This document shows, in pieces, positions 1 through 10,645 of a DNA stretch of 64,000 nucleotides; the stretch's first letter is position 1; every line of letters begins with the position of its first letter. Under the pieces are notes generated by a model. The model saw nothing but the letters and a program-made list of their open reading frames with translations. It had not been told where the DNA came from and did not search any database. The position numbers and the translations under genes are program-made. This DNA comes from Vitrella brassicaformis (lineage: Eukaryota > Sar > Vitrellaceae): contig CDMY01000592.1 of NCBI GenBank assembly GCA_001179505.1, positions 47,428 to 111,427 of the forward strand, written 5' to 3'.

Positions 1-68
1 GATAGCGAGCACTCCTTTGCTGCCATCTCCTAGCCATCGCCCATCGATGTGCCAGCGGATCTGGGAAT

Positions 69-1075
69 TTATCTGGTCATGTCGTGAAGGAGTGTGCCGC
101 GGCTGCCGGACAGTGTGGGCGTGGATTTGCTCGTGCTGGCGCTCGTGGATGGGAGGAGAGAGCCGGTGTGAGGAAGTAAAGGGTCAGTGATGAGTGATGA
201 GAGGGACTTTTTGCTGAAGGGCTCTTTTTGGTGCCCCTGTGAGGCCGACATCACGTCTCGTGTGTGACATTCTTGTCTCTCTGATGGTCCAGTGCACGTG
301 CATGCGGAGACGGCTACCTCCTTGTTTGTTGTTTCTTTGCTGGGGCTTTCCTGCTGTTATCGTCTACTTCTATGCTTGTCTCTTCCTTTCTTGCTCACTT
401 GCTTTCTCTCTCTCTCTCTCTTGCTTCCTTTCTTTCTTTCTTTCTTTCTTTCTCTCATTCTCCCATAGCCTGCTGTCTTTTTTCTCTTGCCTTGTCACGG
501 TGAGTGCAGAGTAAGACCACATGTCCGCTTTTGCAGTGTTTTTTTTCGTGCGGCTTACTTCTGGCCAGGAGCACGCCAACCTCGTCCTTGTTCAAGTATT
601 CTTTACTTTCATCTCGTAAACATTCATAGCAGGCCTCTGACGCATCGTCCTGGTGTGTCTGTGTCCTCGCATGTGTCTCCAGGGGACGCGCTAACCGACA
701 GCACCAATGACTCAACGGACAGCGGTGTGCTGGCGATGATCTTCATTCAATTTGTGTATGCGTTTTTGTCTCTGTGTGTGCCTCTGTGTATGTCAGGGAT
801 GACACGTCGTTGCCGGAGAGACCAGAATGGGGTAGGCTCTGATCACAGTGATTGCGCAACAGCTGCTGAATCGCAGAGAAGCTTTTGTTTGCTTCGTTGT
901 CCTGTTGCAGATTGATCAAAGCGAGTGGTCGTTGGTATGCCTGCTTGGGCAGGATGGCCTGGACGGCGTATTGTTCGTTCATCTTGGCGCGCTGAGCCTC
1001 GAGGGACTTCACCTGCTGGAACTTGCCGATCATGTAGCCAAGGTTGAGCTCGAGATCCGACGCATCGCCCTTCAA
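69..1075 (-). CDS. Hypothetical protein, 3' exons
   Basis: Unrecognised minus-strand gene. Three stretches read like coding exons. Positions 1070-810 encode a helical, Gln-rich segment (KFQQVKSLEAQRAKMNEQYA, then INLQQDNEANKSFSAIQQLL) likely to form a coiled coil. Positions 647-565 encode a Cys/Asp/Glu-rich segment (DDASEACYECLRDESKEYL) ending at a good GTAAGC donor. Positions 238-69 follow a CAG acceptor and encode a Ser/Thr/Pro-rich C-terminus ending at TAA. I could not join all three in one consistent phase, so the model may be missing an exon or combine two genes. The gene probably continues upstream into the ORF at 1514-1116. Confidence 0.4.
394..460. repeat. CT / CTTT microsatellite
   Basis: (CT)n followed by (CTTT)n; it creates overlapping artificial Ser/Phe/Leu and Lys/Glu/Arg frames. 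Confidence 0.9.
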
Positions 1076-1115
1076 ATGATCGGTTCATTGTGTGGATTCT
1101 CTGTCATTTTACCCT

Positions 1116-1514
1116 TCAGGCACTCATTGGCAACGCATTGGAGTCCGATGGAGAGACATCGAACACAGGCAGCCCTTCACCGAGGTCTCTTCTCAGCAGA
1201 TCCATGTCACGGCGATTGAGGTGCCAGTCGCTTGTATCCATCCTCGGGTGGAACAGGTATCTGCACATCAGACTGCACAGGACATGTGATGGTTTGTTTC
1301 TCCTGCAGGATGGCCATTGTGTGTTTGTGTGGATCGTCTGACGTGTGTCAATCCGATTCGTCCGTCGACGAAGAGGACCAGCAGCGTCGGGCTGATCTGA
1401 AGCCTCGACAGCACCAGCGGGTTGCCCTTGACTCAGCAGATCCGCGGCAGACTGGTGGGAGTCTGGAAGGCTTCCAAGAGTCTGCACACCGGTACTGAAA
1501 CTCTTGCCGCACAC
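1116..1514 (-). CDS. Hypothetical 132-codon ORF
   Basis: An uninterrupted minus-strand frame from ATG (MCGKSFSTGVQTLG) to TGA, free of simple repeats, with a charged C-terminal half (RMDTSDWHLNRRDMDLLRRD). An internal TGCAG just before YLFHPRMD could be a splice acceptor, so this may be two exons and an intron rather than one. It lies directly upstream of the coiled-coil exon at 1070-810 and may be its 5' exon, with a possible 43-nt intron starting GTAAAA between them. No family recognised. Confidence 0.35.
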   Translation of the reverse strand: MCGKSFSTGVQTLGSLPDSHQSAADLLSQGQPAGAVEASDQPDAAGPLRRRTNRIDTRQTIHTNTQWPSCRRNKPSHVLCSLMCRYLFHPRMDTSDWHLNRRDMDLLRRDLGEGLPVFDVSPSDSNALPMSA

Positions 1515-2263
1515 ATGACAGTCATGCAGTGTGTATGCTCCGCAGGTGGTTCGACATGGGGAGCATTACAGTGGCAACAAGTCACCTCAGCCCGCCGTTG
1601 GCATCGGTACGGCCAGCACCGAAACCTCTCGAGAATGTGAAGCCGAGAAAGGAGGAACCAGACCGGTCAGGACACCACTTTGAGAGATAGGAACGGCACT
1701 TGCTGACTGCGTTCACGATGCCTGTCATTGATTGTCCATTCTCTTCGACATTTCCACAGGATAGGTGTGGTCTTGTTTGACCGTGTGCGGTCGGCTGTCA
1801 GGGGCCGTCTGCGGGATTCGACACCACCGCCGCGACTCATCATCCAGCGACGATACCATCCTTCCCCGCTACGTCGCCTCGCTGTCCCATTCGTCAGGCC
1901 TCCAACACAGTAGGACAGAGCAGCTGGAAGGCTCTCTCTGCATGTCTGCTCCGACGTACCGCCCATCCATGCCCAGTTCCTCTAGATCTATCGTCTGGCT
2001 TTTTTTGCGTCTTCTGCAAATGTGCTATGCCTCTGTAGGTCTGCACGATCCTTTTTCATCGGTTTTCTTGGCGAGTTGTGCTACAGCGGCTTACAGATGA
2101 CTGCCAATTTTTCGCTTCCGAATGCATGATGGCAGAGTTTTCATTGTGTCTTTTCATTGTGTCTGCGTACAAAGATGGACATGATGTGAGACACACAACG
2201 GACTCAATGCTTTTCTGTCAATGACAATGGTGCACGACATCGTCCAACCACAGGCACAATCTA
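1515..2263. other. No firm gene
   Basis: A minus-strand frame at 1903-1750 rich in Arg and Gly (GLTNGTARRRSGEGWYRRW) could be a 5' exon of the preceding gene, but it lacks clear splice partners. The rest (about 1,970-2,260) shows AT-richer, non-repetitive sequence without a supported feature. Confidence 0.3.
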
Positions 2264-4150
2264 TCAATCAGCTGCCCGCGTTTTTGATACACAGACAAAA
2301 AAGACCATCACATCTGAAAATACGTGATGCATTTAGTACATCCGCACTCACCATCGCGAAGCGCAGCGAGGCGTGGGAGGGGCTCGAGAAGCGCAGCAGG
2401 CAGCTGCGAAGGAGCCTGGGGAAGGGGAAGGCAAAGCAGGCCAACTTCATCCTGCACTGCAGAGAGAAACAGAGTTCATCAGAAATGAACGCAAGCATCC
2501 ATCAAAGTCTCTTGCTGGGTAGAGACGTAATTTTCTGTCTCACTCACATTCTTCAGCCCTCTCTTCGAGCTGAGCTCTCAACAACGGACAAATGATAGCA
2601 GGTATCTCTCTGCAGCAGACACCAGCTGATGACCCCTGGGTCAGTTTGGTATTCCTTCTGGGCCACATTACTGTCTGGCGATGGCTACGAATAGTCGAGC
2701 ACGATGGTGGTCGTTGAACTCGATGTTGTGGGTTGCCAGGCACAGCCACATGAGAGGAAGAATCCAGTCATTCTGAAAGCACATATCGTCATGCTTATCA
2801 TCGGCTGCAGCTCTGTCTCTTTTCTCACTGTACATCCTTTCCTCTCCTCTCCTCTCTCTCTCTCCGTCTGTGTGTGTGTGTGTGTGTGCGTGTGTGTGTG
2901 TACTTCTATGCGTTGGTGCCGGCTCCTGATGAGGTAGGTCATTTCCTCTTGTAGAGCCTTGTGGGCGTGGGCGTGTTCCTCTGCATCTTCGTCTGCACCT
3001 TCGTCTGCTTGGCTGCTCAAATTGGCCACCACTGCTCAAGCAGATAAGGCGTCCACATATGTGCTTGCATGTTGTGCAGCGGCTGTATGGCTATCTTACC
3101 CAGCAGTATGGCTGCCACGGCCCACCGGGTGATGTCCTCCTTCGAATCACGGAGCTCATGCTCGCCCTGACACACACACACACATACACACACACATGCA
3201 CAGATACATACATACATGGATACACGAGGCACATACACACAGACTGACAGAAACATGGTCTGTCAAGTTTTGCCTACGGTTCGTAGGAATCGAACAACAG
3301 TGGCCATGCCCATGAGGGTCCATTGGCCGCGATGACAGACCTCTTGCACCCACGCCAGCTCGGCATCCAGCGGTCTGCACACACAAATGACAGAAAAGCG
3401 TGATAGTCTGGTTCGTCTGTCACTCAATGGCCTTACGACGGCTGGTCTCCAAGCCGATTTAGCATGGTTGCCTCCCAATGACCTGTCCCGGTCTGACGCA
3501 GCCAGGAGAAACAGTGAGAAAAGAGAGCGACACTCCACGCTCAATGGCTGACCAGATCTAAGTAGGCCTGTCGCGTGACCTTGTCGACATCCCCCATCAG
3601 CACAGACGCGATGTAGGCGAGTGGTGCATGCTGGGCCTCATCTGTGCACGAGAAAGATCCTGCAACCAGCACGAATGGTGTGATGCACCACTTGTTCTTT
3701 CTCTCTTGCCTCGCCCGACAATCGCCCGCACGTCATGGAAGCGCCGCGCAGCAAGAAATGGCCACACCAAGTGGTGCGCCCTCCACCTCCTGAGCCCCGG
3801 CAGCAGATCGCCCTCAGCTGTGCTGGCTCCCGCCCACATCAGCTCACCCAACGGCACCGAACTAAAGGAACGAAAAGAGGCATTAGCAGTGCTTCCATGT
3901 ACTCGTCCAAGTTGTGCATACTTGTGCACATCAGATGTCATGATATCGACGGCCAGCTGATAGTTGTCTTCGCGCAGACTGCAGAACACAGAGGGGAGAA
4001 TAAGCCCGCGTCAGTGTCATGACAATCAGGATTTCCTCCACTGACGCGGTGCTGAGGCGAAAGCAGTCTCTGATCACCGGTGGGAGTCTCTTCTGCAGCA
4101 ACCCCACATGCGCAGCATACAATGTCATCTGACTAATTACGAGTGCATTC
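2264..4150 (-). CDS. Hypothetical multi-exon protein (H1)
   Basis: Unrecognised gene with a convincing exon chain. Reading 5' to 3' on the minus strand: 3374-3290 (LDAELAWVQEVCHRGQWTLM, donor GTAGGC), 3166-3100 (GEHELRDSKEDITRWAVAAI), 3027-2917 (a Gln/His/Glu-rich helix ending TYLIRSRHQRIE), 2777-2675 (NDWILPLMWLCLATHNIEF), 2608-2545 (EIPAIICPLLRAQLEERAEE), 2454-2352, then a possible short last exon ending at TGA 2264-2266. Phases agree across these junctions, which supports a real gene. Further coding-like exons lie upstream: 4150-4000 (LQKRLPPVIRDCFRLSTASV), 3979-3900 (REDNYQLAVDIMTSDVHKYA) and 3641-3553 ([20 protein letters not shown]). Those links are not resolved. Part of the gene is duplicated upstream at 4.4-5.2 kb. 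Confidence 0.5.
2834..3740. repeat. Direct segmental duplication, copy 1
   Basis: This block recurs at 4396-5227. The two start together in a CT-rich tract and stay alignable through the exons of H1. They are identical by eye over roughly the last 180 bp (3545-3733 against 5040-5227), except for single bases near the ACCTTGTCGAC/GCGTTGTCGAC site. They diverge abruptly after GCCCGCACGTC. Confidence 0.85.
2862..2903. repeat. CT-GT compound microsatellite
   Basis: A CT run followed by about 30 bp of GT with a single interruption. It marks the left edge of the direct duplication and lies in an H1 intron. Confidence 0.9.
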
Positions 4151-4269
4151 AACCGACCAGCAGGTCCTCATCTTTGCACAAGCTGTCCCTCATCTTTTCC
4201 CATTGGCCGTTGTTCTCCACGCTGGTCAAGTGAGTGAAAGGCGACCCGTAGAATTCCCTCAGCATCAAT

Positions 4270-5227
4270 GAATGGAATGGCTCACCTGTGAGTAGACCGA
4301 GATGTTTGCCTTGTTGGTGGATGGAACCGCAACGTCACCAAATATAAAACGTAGGCAGCAATTCCGCCTGAAGAGGTACACAGACAGAGCCCCGTGCCTT
4401 CCTCTCCTCTCCTCTCCGTCTGTGTGCGTGTGTGTGTGTACTTCTATGCGTTTGTGCCGGCTCCTGATGAGATAGGTTATTTCCTCTTGTACAGCCTTGT
4501 GGGCGTGAGCATGTTGGTCTGCATCTTCGTCTGCTTTCCCGCTGAAGAAATTCTCGCGCTTACCACCACTGCTCGAGCAGATAAGGCATCCACACATGTG
4601 CTTGCATGTTGCTTACCTAGCAGAATGTCCTCCTCTGAATCATGGAGCTCATGCTCGACCTGACGCACACACACACACACACACGAACATGCACAGATAC
4701 ACACATACATGGATACACGAGGGCCATGCACACAGACTGACAGACACATGGTCAGTCCACTTTTGCCTACGGTTTGTAGAAATCCAACAACAGTGTCCAT
4801 GCCCATAAGGCTCCTTTTGCTGCGATGACAGACCTCCTGCACCCACGCCAAACTCGGCATCCAGCGATCTGCACACACAAATGACAAAAAGCGCGATAGT
4901 CTGCTTCGTCTGTCACTCAATGGCCTTACGAGAACTGGTCTCCAAGCCAATTTGGCATGGCTGCCTCCCAACGACCGGTCCCGGTCTGACGCAGGCAGGA
5001 GAAATAGTGAGAAAAGACAGCGACACCCTACGCTCAATGGCTGACCAGATCTAAGTAGGCCTGTCGCGTGGCGTTGTCGACATCCCCCATCAGCACAGAC
5101 GCGATGTAGGCGAGTGGTGCATGCTGGGCCTCATCTGTGCACGAGAAAGATCCTGCAACCAGCACGAATGGTGTGATGCACCACTTGTTCTTTCTCTCTT
5201 GCCTCGCCCGACAATCGCCCGCACGTC
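4270..5227 (-). pseudogene. Duplicate copy of H1 exons
   Basis: Second copy of the H1 exon block, in the same orientation. It keeps VEHELHDSEEDILL (4658-4617) but lacks the nine or so codons TRWAVAA present in copy 1. It keeps LAWVQEVCHRSKRSLMGM at about 4870-4790 and [18 protein letters not shown] at 5135-5047. It ends in a GIAAYVLYL exon (4350-4270) that copy 1 lacks. That exon starts right after CTTCAG and ends at a GTGAGC donor. There is no sign of its own start or stop, so it is either extra exons of a longer H1 gene or a decaying partial copy. Confidence 0.5.
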
Positions 5228-5249
5228 CCGGTGCATATCCAAGCTTTAC

Positions 5250-5885
5250 CCTGCCGAATACGACGCACTTGCCGTCGAGATATGGGTATGCTCTGTTTGT
5301 GATGAAGAATTGGCTGTTGTTCCTGTTTGGCCCTGCGTGTCACACCCACATACTTCCGATGAGGTTTGTATGTCGCTCTTTCGTACCTGTGTTTGACATG
5401 GAGAGTAGATACCTCCTGTCGTGTGGGATACGAAAATTCTCGTCGGGGAAGAATGGGCCATAGATGGAGTCGCCGTTGTCCGGGTCCATCGTATTGTAGA
5501 CGATGTCGCCGCCTGACAACAAAGATATCCTTTCACATTCAGACCGTTCCTCGTTGTGTACTTGCAAACACGTCTCGATTAATACGCCAAACGCATCCCC
5601 TATAACCGAAGCAAACGTCACTTGGGAGACAACTTTGGTTGGCCCTGTTGGCCTTTTATTACCGGTAATTCAGTGGTCTCCCCGACGAGCCAATCCCTCT
5701 CTCTGCTGTGCATAATGCCCGAAAGTTCTCGGCCGTCAGTGGTGTGATGTTGGCAAACAACTGAAGCAGACCGTGGAGCAAAGGACGAGAGACGACGGGA
5801 GCGTATCAGTTGTCGCCATCTTCAGCCGGCCCGCCATATCTTGGCCGATGGTGATGTCCATGAAGACGGTGGGGTTTGTCGGAGA
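5250..5885 (-). pseudogene. Cyclophilin-type peptidyl-prolyl isomerase, truncated
   Basis: Cyclophilins catalyse cis-trans isomerisation of X-Pro bonds. Recognised from ordered family blocks on the minus strand: NPTVFMDITIGQDMAGRLK (5882-5823), [18 protein letters not shown] (5760-5708), GGDIVYNTMDPDNGDSIYGP then FFPDENF (5512-5387, donor GTACGA), and [12 protein letters not shown] then [11 protein letters not shown] (5332-5250, donor GTAAAG). The Q-F-F signature of the active-site strand is intact. The C-terminal block that should follow FGRV is missing: the last intron runs straight into the 3' edge of the 4.4-5.2 kb duplication, where every reading soon hits a stop. The GRLK-LFANI junction lacks a GT donor and one upstream junction is off by one base. 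Probably a broken gene; a functional truncated or misassembled gene is less likely. Confidence 0.7.
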
Positions 5886-5931
5886 CATACAGGGCAAACA
5901 CGTGTAGTGGCTCGTCCAAGCCATACTCTCA

Positions 5932-6300
5932 CTACCTGGCGCTTGTCTTGTGGGACAAACTCGCTGACCGAGTTTTCATGATGAGCTTCGGAACAGCAGC
6001 CCCGATAACAGGTTCCCCATCGTCTCTGTGTTCCGGAAGAGAGGCACACAAAGACTGAAACAGAGGCACACCAAGACTGGGCTTCTTACCGACGAACAGA
6101 GGCTGCAGAGAGAGAGCTTGGTGGGAGTTGACAGAGAGAGACGGACCGTCTGGGGGCAGAGAGGATTCGGCCGCGAGTGGCGTGACGTTGGCAAAGAACT
6201 GAAGCCGACCGTTGTCATGACCTGCAGTGTGCGGCGCCCGTCTGTTGGCACAAAGCATTCCCACACGAGGCCCCAAGAAAAGGCAAAGAGCATGATTGAT
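5932..6300 (-). pseudogene. Degenerate second copy of a cyclophilin exon
   Basis: About 6230-6175 reads FFANVTPLAAESSLPPDGP on the minus strand. This is clearly related to the [17 protein letters not shown] exon 470 bp away but has lost NFRALC. Flanking frames (CASLPEHRDDGEPVIGAAVP at about 6050-5990) are open but unrecognised. This looks like a decayed tandem exon duplicate. Confidence 0.5.
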
Positions 6301-6371
6301 GGATGGATGGGCTCTCATGCGATGTAATCGTGCTGTCTGCAAGAGTGCAGCGCTCACCCGTCGCTCTTCGC

Positions 6372-6650
6372 TCATTGGTGTCCACTCATTGGTATCTCTC
6401 TGTATACGCACTCGAAGAAAGAGACATCGAGCTCGTCTGAGGGCCGTCGTCCGTGACAACAGCTCAGCCTTGATCTCCTGCTCGGTCTTGACATACCCAA
6501 CACAGTCCCCTGAGACGGATGGCCACCAGAGACACAGAGGCGCGTGTGTGAGTACACGAAGATTCACTCACCTGACATACGCACACACGTCGGGTGATGG
6601 ACGAGAAGAACCAACAAATATAAAGTGGAGGCAGCAATGCCCAATGCCCA
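6372..6650 (-). CDS. Exon pair shared with the formin 3' end
   Basis: Two exons. The first (6640-6570) begins after the shared exon-start motif and reads IAASTLYLLVLLVHHP before a GTGAGTGAATC donor. The second (about 6490-6372) carries TEQEIKAELLSRTTALRRAR and RDTNEW. The same two exons with the same intron occur on the plus strand at 55187-55520 as the last exons of the formin model (LLSRTKALRRAR, RDTNEW). Here the second exon has small indels, so this copy may be non-functional. Function unknown. Confidence 0.5.
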
Positions 6651-6789
6651 TCTTCCATCGAGCGATCAATTTCATCCCGCTCATCCCGAGTTTCTTGCTG
6701 ACAGACAGACACACGGACAGACAAACAGAGACACCGACAGACACAGAGATGATCTGTGAATGGATTCTTGTCTGATGTGTTCCGTACCT

Positions 6790-7160
6790 GCTGCTCGCGA
6801 GTAAAGGGCGGTTGCGCAATTGGGGATGACGAAGAAACTGGTATCTGGCGCTTTGCCTCCCTTGGTGATAAAGTCGTCAAGTGCCCGGAACAGGTGCTCG
6901 TCAAGGGCCGCGTACTTCGCATCTGACCGCCCCAGCGGCTCCAGGTGGACAATGCTGGAGATGGGAAGACTTTCCTTGCCAATAAGGCTCTCCAGCTGCT
7001 CATCAGAGGGTGCGATGATCAGTATGGTGAGAGGCAATCCCGTCAGCCACTTCGTCGCTTTCGTTCCGTCTTGGTGGCTGACGGGCGCAGAGAGATGGAA
7101 CCCACCGTCACCAAATATAAAACGTAGGCAGCAATTCCCCCTGAAGAGGTACACAGACAG
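6790..7160 (-). CDS. Hypothetical exon, alpha/beta-like
   Basis: A roughly 105-codon open exon on the minus strand with good protein-like composition (LTGLPLTILIIAPSDEQLES, then YAALDEHLFRALDDFITKGG, then TSFFVIPNC). It starts with the shared TTTATATTTG exon-start sequence just after CTTCAG. Compared with the 55-kb copy of this neighbourhood, it appears as an extra block inserted between two copies of that start sequence. No family recognised. It may be a 3' exon of gene D1. Confidence 0.45.
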
Positions 7161-7329
7161 AGCCCCGCGCGTCACGGACTCCGTCGCCGACACTGTCACT
7201 GCCTTCGCAATCTCTGTCACCGTCCCTTACCGCCGTGAAGAAGCCAAACCGATGAGATTGTGCTGTGTCGGCATTGCTCCTGGAGGGGTCGGGCAATGCC
7301 GACAGAGAATGCAGACACAATGAGAGAGG

Positions 7330-7820
7330 GAGGCCTTCCGACGACCAGTCAATCTTGCAAACCTTGTGGATGGCGTACGTGGCCGGCGACATTTGAAGAG
7401 CTTGTCGAATATAAAATGTAGGCAGCCATTGGTGAAAGAGACGCCTGAAGGGCACACAAACACGAGGCACACGTGCGCACGGGCATGCAGACGACGGCCG
7501 CCAACATACCTGAAGCAACCACACCACACGCACACAATCAGACACCCACCCCTCTCACCACTGGTGCCATCGGTGGGTTACCTGTTGGGGTATTTCGTTG
7601 TGCGATTTCTCTGGTGAGTCCTCTCGAAGTGGTTGAGGATCAAGTCCTTGGCGGACGACGACACCGACGCACCAGTGCAGTCGGAGCAATACCTACTCCT
7701 CCAGCTGCCGTTGTAGTTGTCATAAAGGATGCCACTGTCCACTGGCGGGTCGTCCTGTAGTCGGTGCTGCATTCTCACACATACACTACACACAACACTT
7801 AAACCGCACGTCGTCATTCA
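7330..7820 (-). pseudogene. Partial third copy of gene C exon 2
   Basis: Positions 7770-7596 encode HRLQDDPPVDSGILYDNYNG and SSSAKDLILNHFERTHQ, matching the second half of exon 2 of genes C1 and C2 and ending at the same splice position. Instead of exon 3, the next exon (7435-7375) begins with the exon-start motif AAYILYSTSSSNVAGH. Only this piece of gene C is present. It is the best guide to the original reading frame, because both long copies are damaged nearby. Confidence 0.6.
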
Positions 7821-7929
7821 CCAGTCAGCCTCGTCGTCACCTGATCACACACATACACACACGCACACACAGAGAGAGAGAAACAGTCACGCTCTCATGT
7901 CTGTCCGTCCGCCTGTCCATCTGTCCGTG

Positions 7930-10645
7930 AGCATGTGTGTGGTACATACCCCGGTTGTAGAGGTGGCGCCAGAAGATTGGGTGCTGTCTGAGCAGCGCCT
8001 GCTGCTGCTGCATCCAATTCAGCGCCTGCTGCTGCATCTCGGCCTGCTGCTGCATCATCTGCCGTATCTGCTGCCGGTGCTGCTGCTGCTGTGCGGCCCG
8101 GGCCTCGTGCTGCTGCAGCCAATACTCTACCATGGCTGACGTGAGGTAATGGGTGAGAGGGCGAGGGGGGAGGGAGGGGCGCACACACAGAGAGAGAGAC
8201 ATACACACACACATGGACAGGTGGAGAGATGGCTGTGTTGCGGGGGATGTGTGTGTATGTGTGTGTGTGTATGTGTGTGTGTGTGTGCGAACCTTTGACG
8301 TCGGCAGCCTGTGGCTGCTGCTGTGGCTGTGGCTGTGGCTGTGGGTGTGGGTGTGGGTGTAGCTGTGGCGGCGGCTGCTGCTGTGGCTGTGGGTGTGGCT
8401 GTTGCGGCGGCTGCTGCTGCCCCCTTCCCCCCGCACCCACGGCACACAGCACCGTCTCGGGCAGCGGCAAGATAGGGACTCTTCGCGGCTTTGTCGGCAG
8501 GGGGTCGGGGGGCTCGTTGGGGCCAAGAGGTCGGGCCTCGAGGTCGCCGTTGCCACCGGTTTCCTCCGCCTCTTCCTGCATTTGTGGAATACACCAGAGA
8601 TGAATCAATGTCTCTCGGTGTCTGTCTGTGAGTGGAGGTGGAAGGGATTCTTACATCCTCTCTCTCTTCATCGACACGCTCTTCCCTCCGCTGCTGCTGC
8701 TGCTGCTGAAGATTGGCGTCCGTCGACCACTTCTTCCCCTCCTCTGTCACACTCGGCCGGGGTGGCGCCGGCGAGAGGGCCCCCGCCGCAGCACTCTCGC
8801 CCTCCCCGACCCCTGCCTGCGATGCCTCCTTCTTGGGTACTGCAGCAGCGAGAGTATTCCACGTCACTTCTGTCTCCATGTGAACAATTGTTGCTTCAAT
8901 GTGTGTGCAGCATCCTACCCGTCCTAGGTGTTTGGCCGTATTCTTGAAAGTTCCAAGCAGCCAAGCCCTTGTCCTGGGCAGCGTCCCGGCCGTGGCGTGT
9001 GATGGCGGTGGTGGTGGGTATGGTGGTGCCACCTGCTCTCGTTCGGGCGGCGGGTGCCTCTGCACCTAAGGGAGATAAGACAGGCATACACTAATTCACG
9101 TGGGTATCTATCTATTCATCGTACCAGTCCCAACTTGGCTGTTGTGTTGGGAAATTGTTGAGGATGTACTGGTAGGTGCGCGGCCACAGCGTGTCCTGCT
9201 GCGTCAGTTCCCGAAAGACATCAGCGGCCGCCGGTGTGATGGCCGTTTCCTGGGCGTGTGCCGTCCACAGTTGCAAGGTCATTCTTGCTTCTGCTGTGTC
9301 CCTCCCTCCCTCCGTCCCTCCCTCCGTCCCTCCCTCCCTCCCTGTCTCCATGCCTGACTCACCTTGACGGTTGAAGCACGTCCATGGCGGCATCTGCTGC
9401 AGCTCCCGCTTGCTGTTGGTCTCCATCGGCCGCCTGTGGCGCAGGGGGTGCTGGTGCTGGCGCCTGTGATGAGAGGGACGGAACGGCACAGGAGTGTTGC
9501 TTCAATGTGTGTGCAGCATCCTACCAATTTTAGATGTTTTACCGTATTTGGGAAAGTTGAGAGCAGAAGTGTTCTAGTCCTGGGCAGCGGTCCGCTTGAT
9601 TTTGAAGGTGGTGGTGGCGGGTAGGGCGCCGCCTGCTCTGGTTTGGGGGGCGGCTCCCTCTGCACATAGGGGAGATAAGACAGGCATACACCAATTCACG
9701 TGGGTATCTATCTATTCATCGTACCAGGCCCAACGTAGCCGTTGTCTTCGGGAACTTGTCCAGGAGCCACCGGTGGGTGCGCGGGAATGCCGCAATGCAG
9801 TTTTCCAGCCATCGGGCATTCTTGCCTTTGCCACCACCGCTGCCGTCGTTCTTGTCTTCTTCATTGTCGGGGCTTGCCGAGTCGTCGCGGTGTGACATCC
9901 AGGCACTACATCCAGGATACTGATCGAGCTCTCAGATACAAGCTCTCCTCCTGCACACAGGAAAGGACAAAGCGACGAGTGCTCTGACTTTGGGTACCTA
10001 TTTGTCACTGCATCGACTGGCTCGACGGATGTCAGGTCGACGGTCAGTGTCGCTACGCTGAGGAAACAAATTGAAGGGCAGAGGTGGGCCTGCGCAGCCT
10101 CTGGAAACATATATTGCTGCGGGGCAGCGTAGTAAAAGCGACTTCGACATTGCACAATGACAACTCGACTTACTGATACACTACCACCTTTATCGATGAG
10201 ACGGCCTGTCGAGAACTCATCTGCACACACACGCAGTAGAGCAATGCATGAGATGAGCGCACACGTCAGGAGTGGCCACAGACGGACGGGCGCACGCGCA
10301 CATAGGCCTCCCACATAAGCCACACGCACTGACCTGATGGAGGCTTCCGCGAGGGAGAAAGGACACCGTGCTCTCAACAGTCGCCAGGCTCTCAACAGTC
10401 GCCAGGCAGGCGCCAGTCTGGGTAGGTGGTAGGGCACCAAGGTCTGAGGGGCTGCCCGTCAGCTGGAGGCGCAAGGAAGAAGTGACAGCTGACATCCGGA
10501 CGAGCTGGAGGGCTTGGGAGGGGCTTCGGCGAGCCACATGGGACGACAAGCAGCCCGAGAGGAAAGGAAATGGAGGAGCTGTGGCCGCAAGAAGGCCGCT
10601 GAGGAGGAAAAGCGCGGCGGTGCTGACGAAATAGGTTGCATTCAT
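7930..10645 (-). CDS. Gene D1: signal-peptide, proline/glutamine-rich modular protein
   Basis: Start ATG 10645-10643 opens a typical secretory signal (MNATYFVSTAALFLLSGLLA, then ATAPP). A first exon of about 104 codons ends at 10334. Later coding blocks, in order: QYMFPEAAQAHL...VDLTSVEPVDAV (about 10115-10010), GGELVSESS (9960-9925), cassette A/B (9898-9535), an Ala/Pro/Gln exon (9474-9370), a second cassette (9280-8920), a Glu/Gln/Ser exon (8880-8690), a Gln-Pro repeat exon (8590-8290) and a Gln-rich coiled-coil exon (8135-7950, QQQQHRQQIRQMMQQQAEMQ). Probably secreted or membrane-delivered if the signal is real. Exon 1-3 phases are uncertain and one A module is frameshifted. No known family. 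D2 at 32.8 kb is its mirror copy. Confidence 0.45.
8920..9280 (-). repeat. A-B cassette 1 (minus), intron 9124-9060
   Basis: Exon A (about 9280-9125) reads LWPRTYQYILNN then shifts: compared with other copies one base is missing between the Asn/Lys codon and TTT. The frame changes from FPNTTAKLGL to FPTQQPSWD. The 65-nt intron is nearly identical to the other copies. Exon B (9059-8920) is RHPPPEREQVAPPYPPPPP...LPRTRAWLLGTFKNTAKHLG. Confidence 0.8.
9535..9898 (-). repeat. A-B cassette 2 (minus), intron 9724-9660
   Basis: Exon A (9898-9725) has an acidic then Gly/Lys-rich lead (DDSASPDNEEDKNDGSGGGK) followed by ARWLENCIAAFPRTHRWLLD. Exon B (9659-9535) is REPPPKPEQAAPYPPPPPS then LPRTRTLLLSTFPNTVKHLK. 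Both are intact, phase 0 at both ends, and read straight through in gene D1. Confidence 0.85.

Noticed and set aside
8280-8420. CAG/CTG-type direct repeats resembling a CRISPR array or expanded triplet locus
   Set aside because: No regular spacer structure; these are Gln/Pro codon runs within an exon.
8127-9065. 312-codon minus-strand frame as a single gene
   Set aside because: It runs through three conserved donor/acceptor pairs and reads the Gln-Pro exon in a His/Thr-rich frame; better explained as exons of gene D1 plus retained introns.
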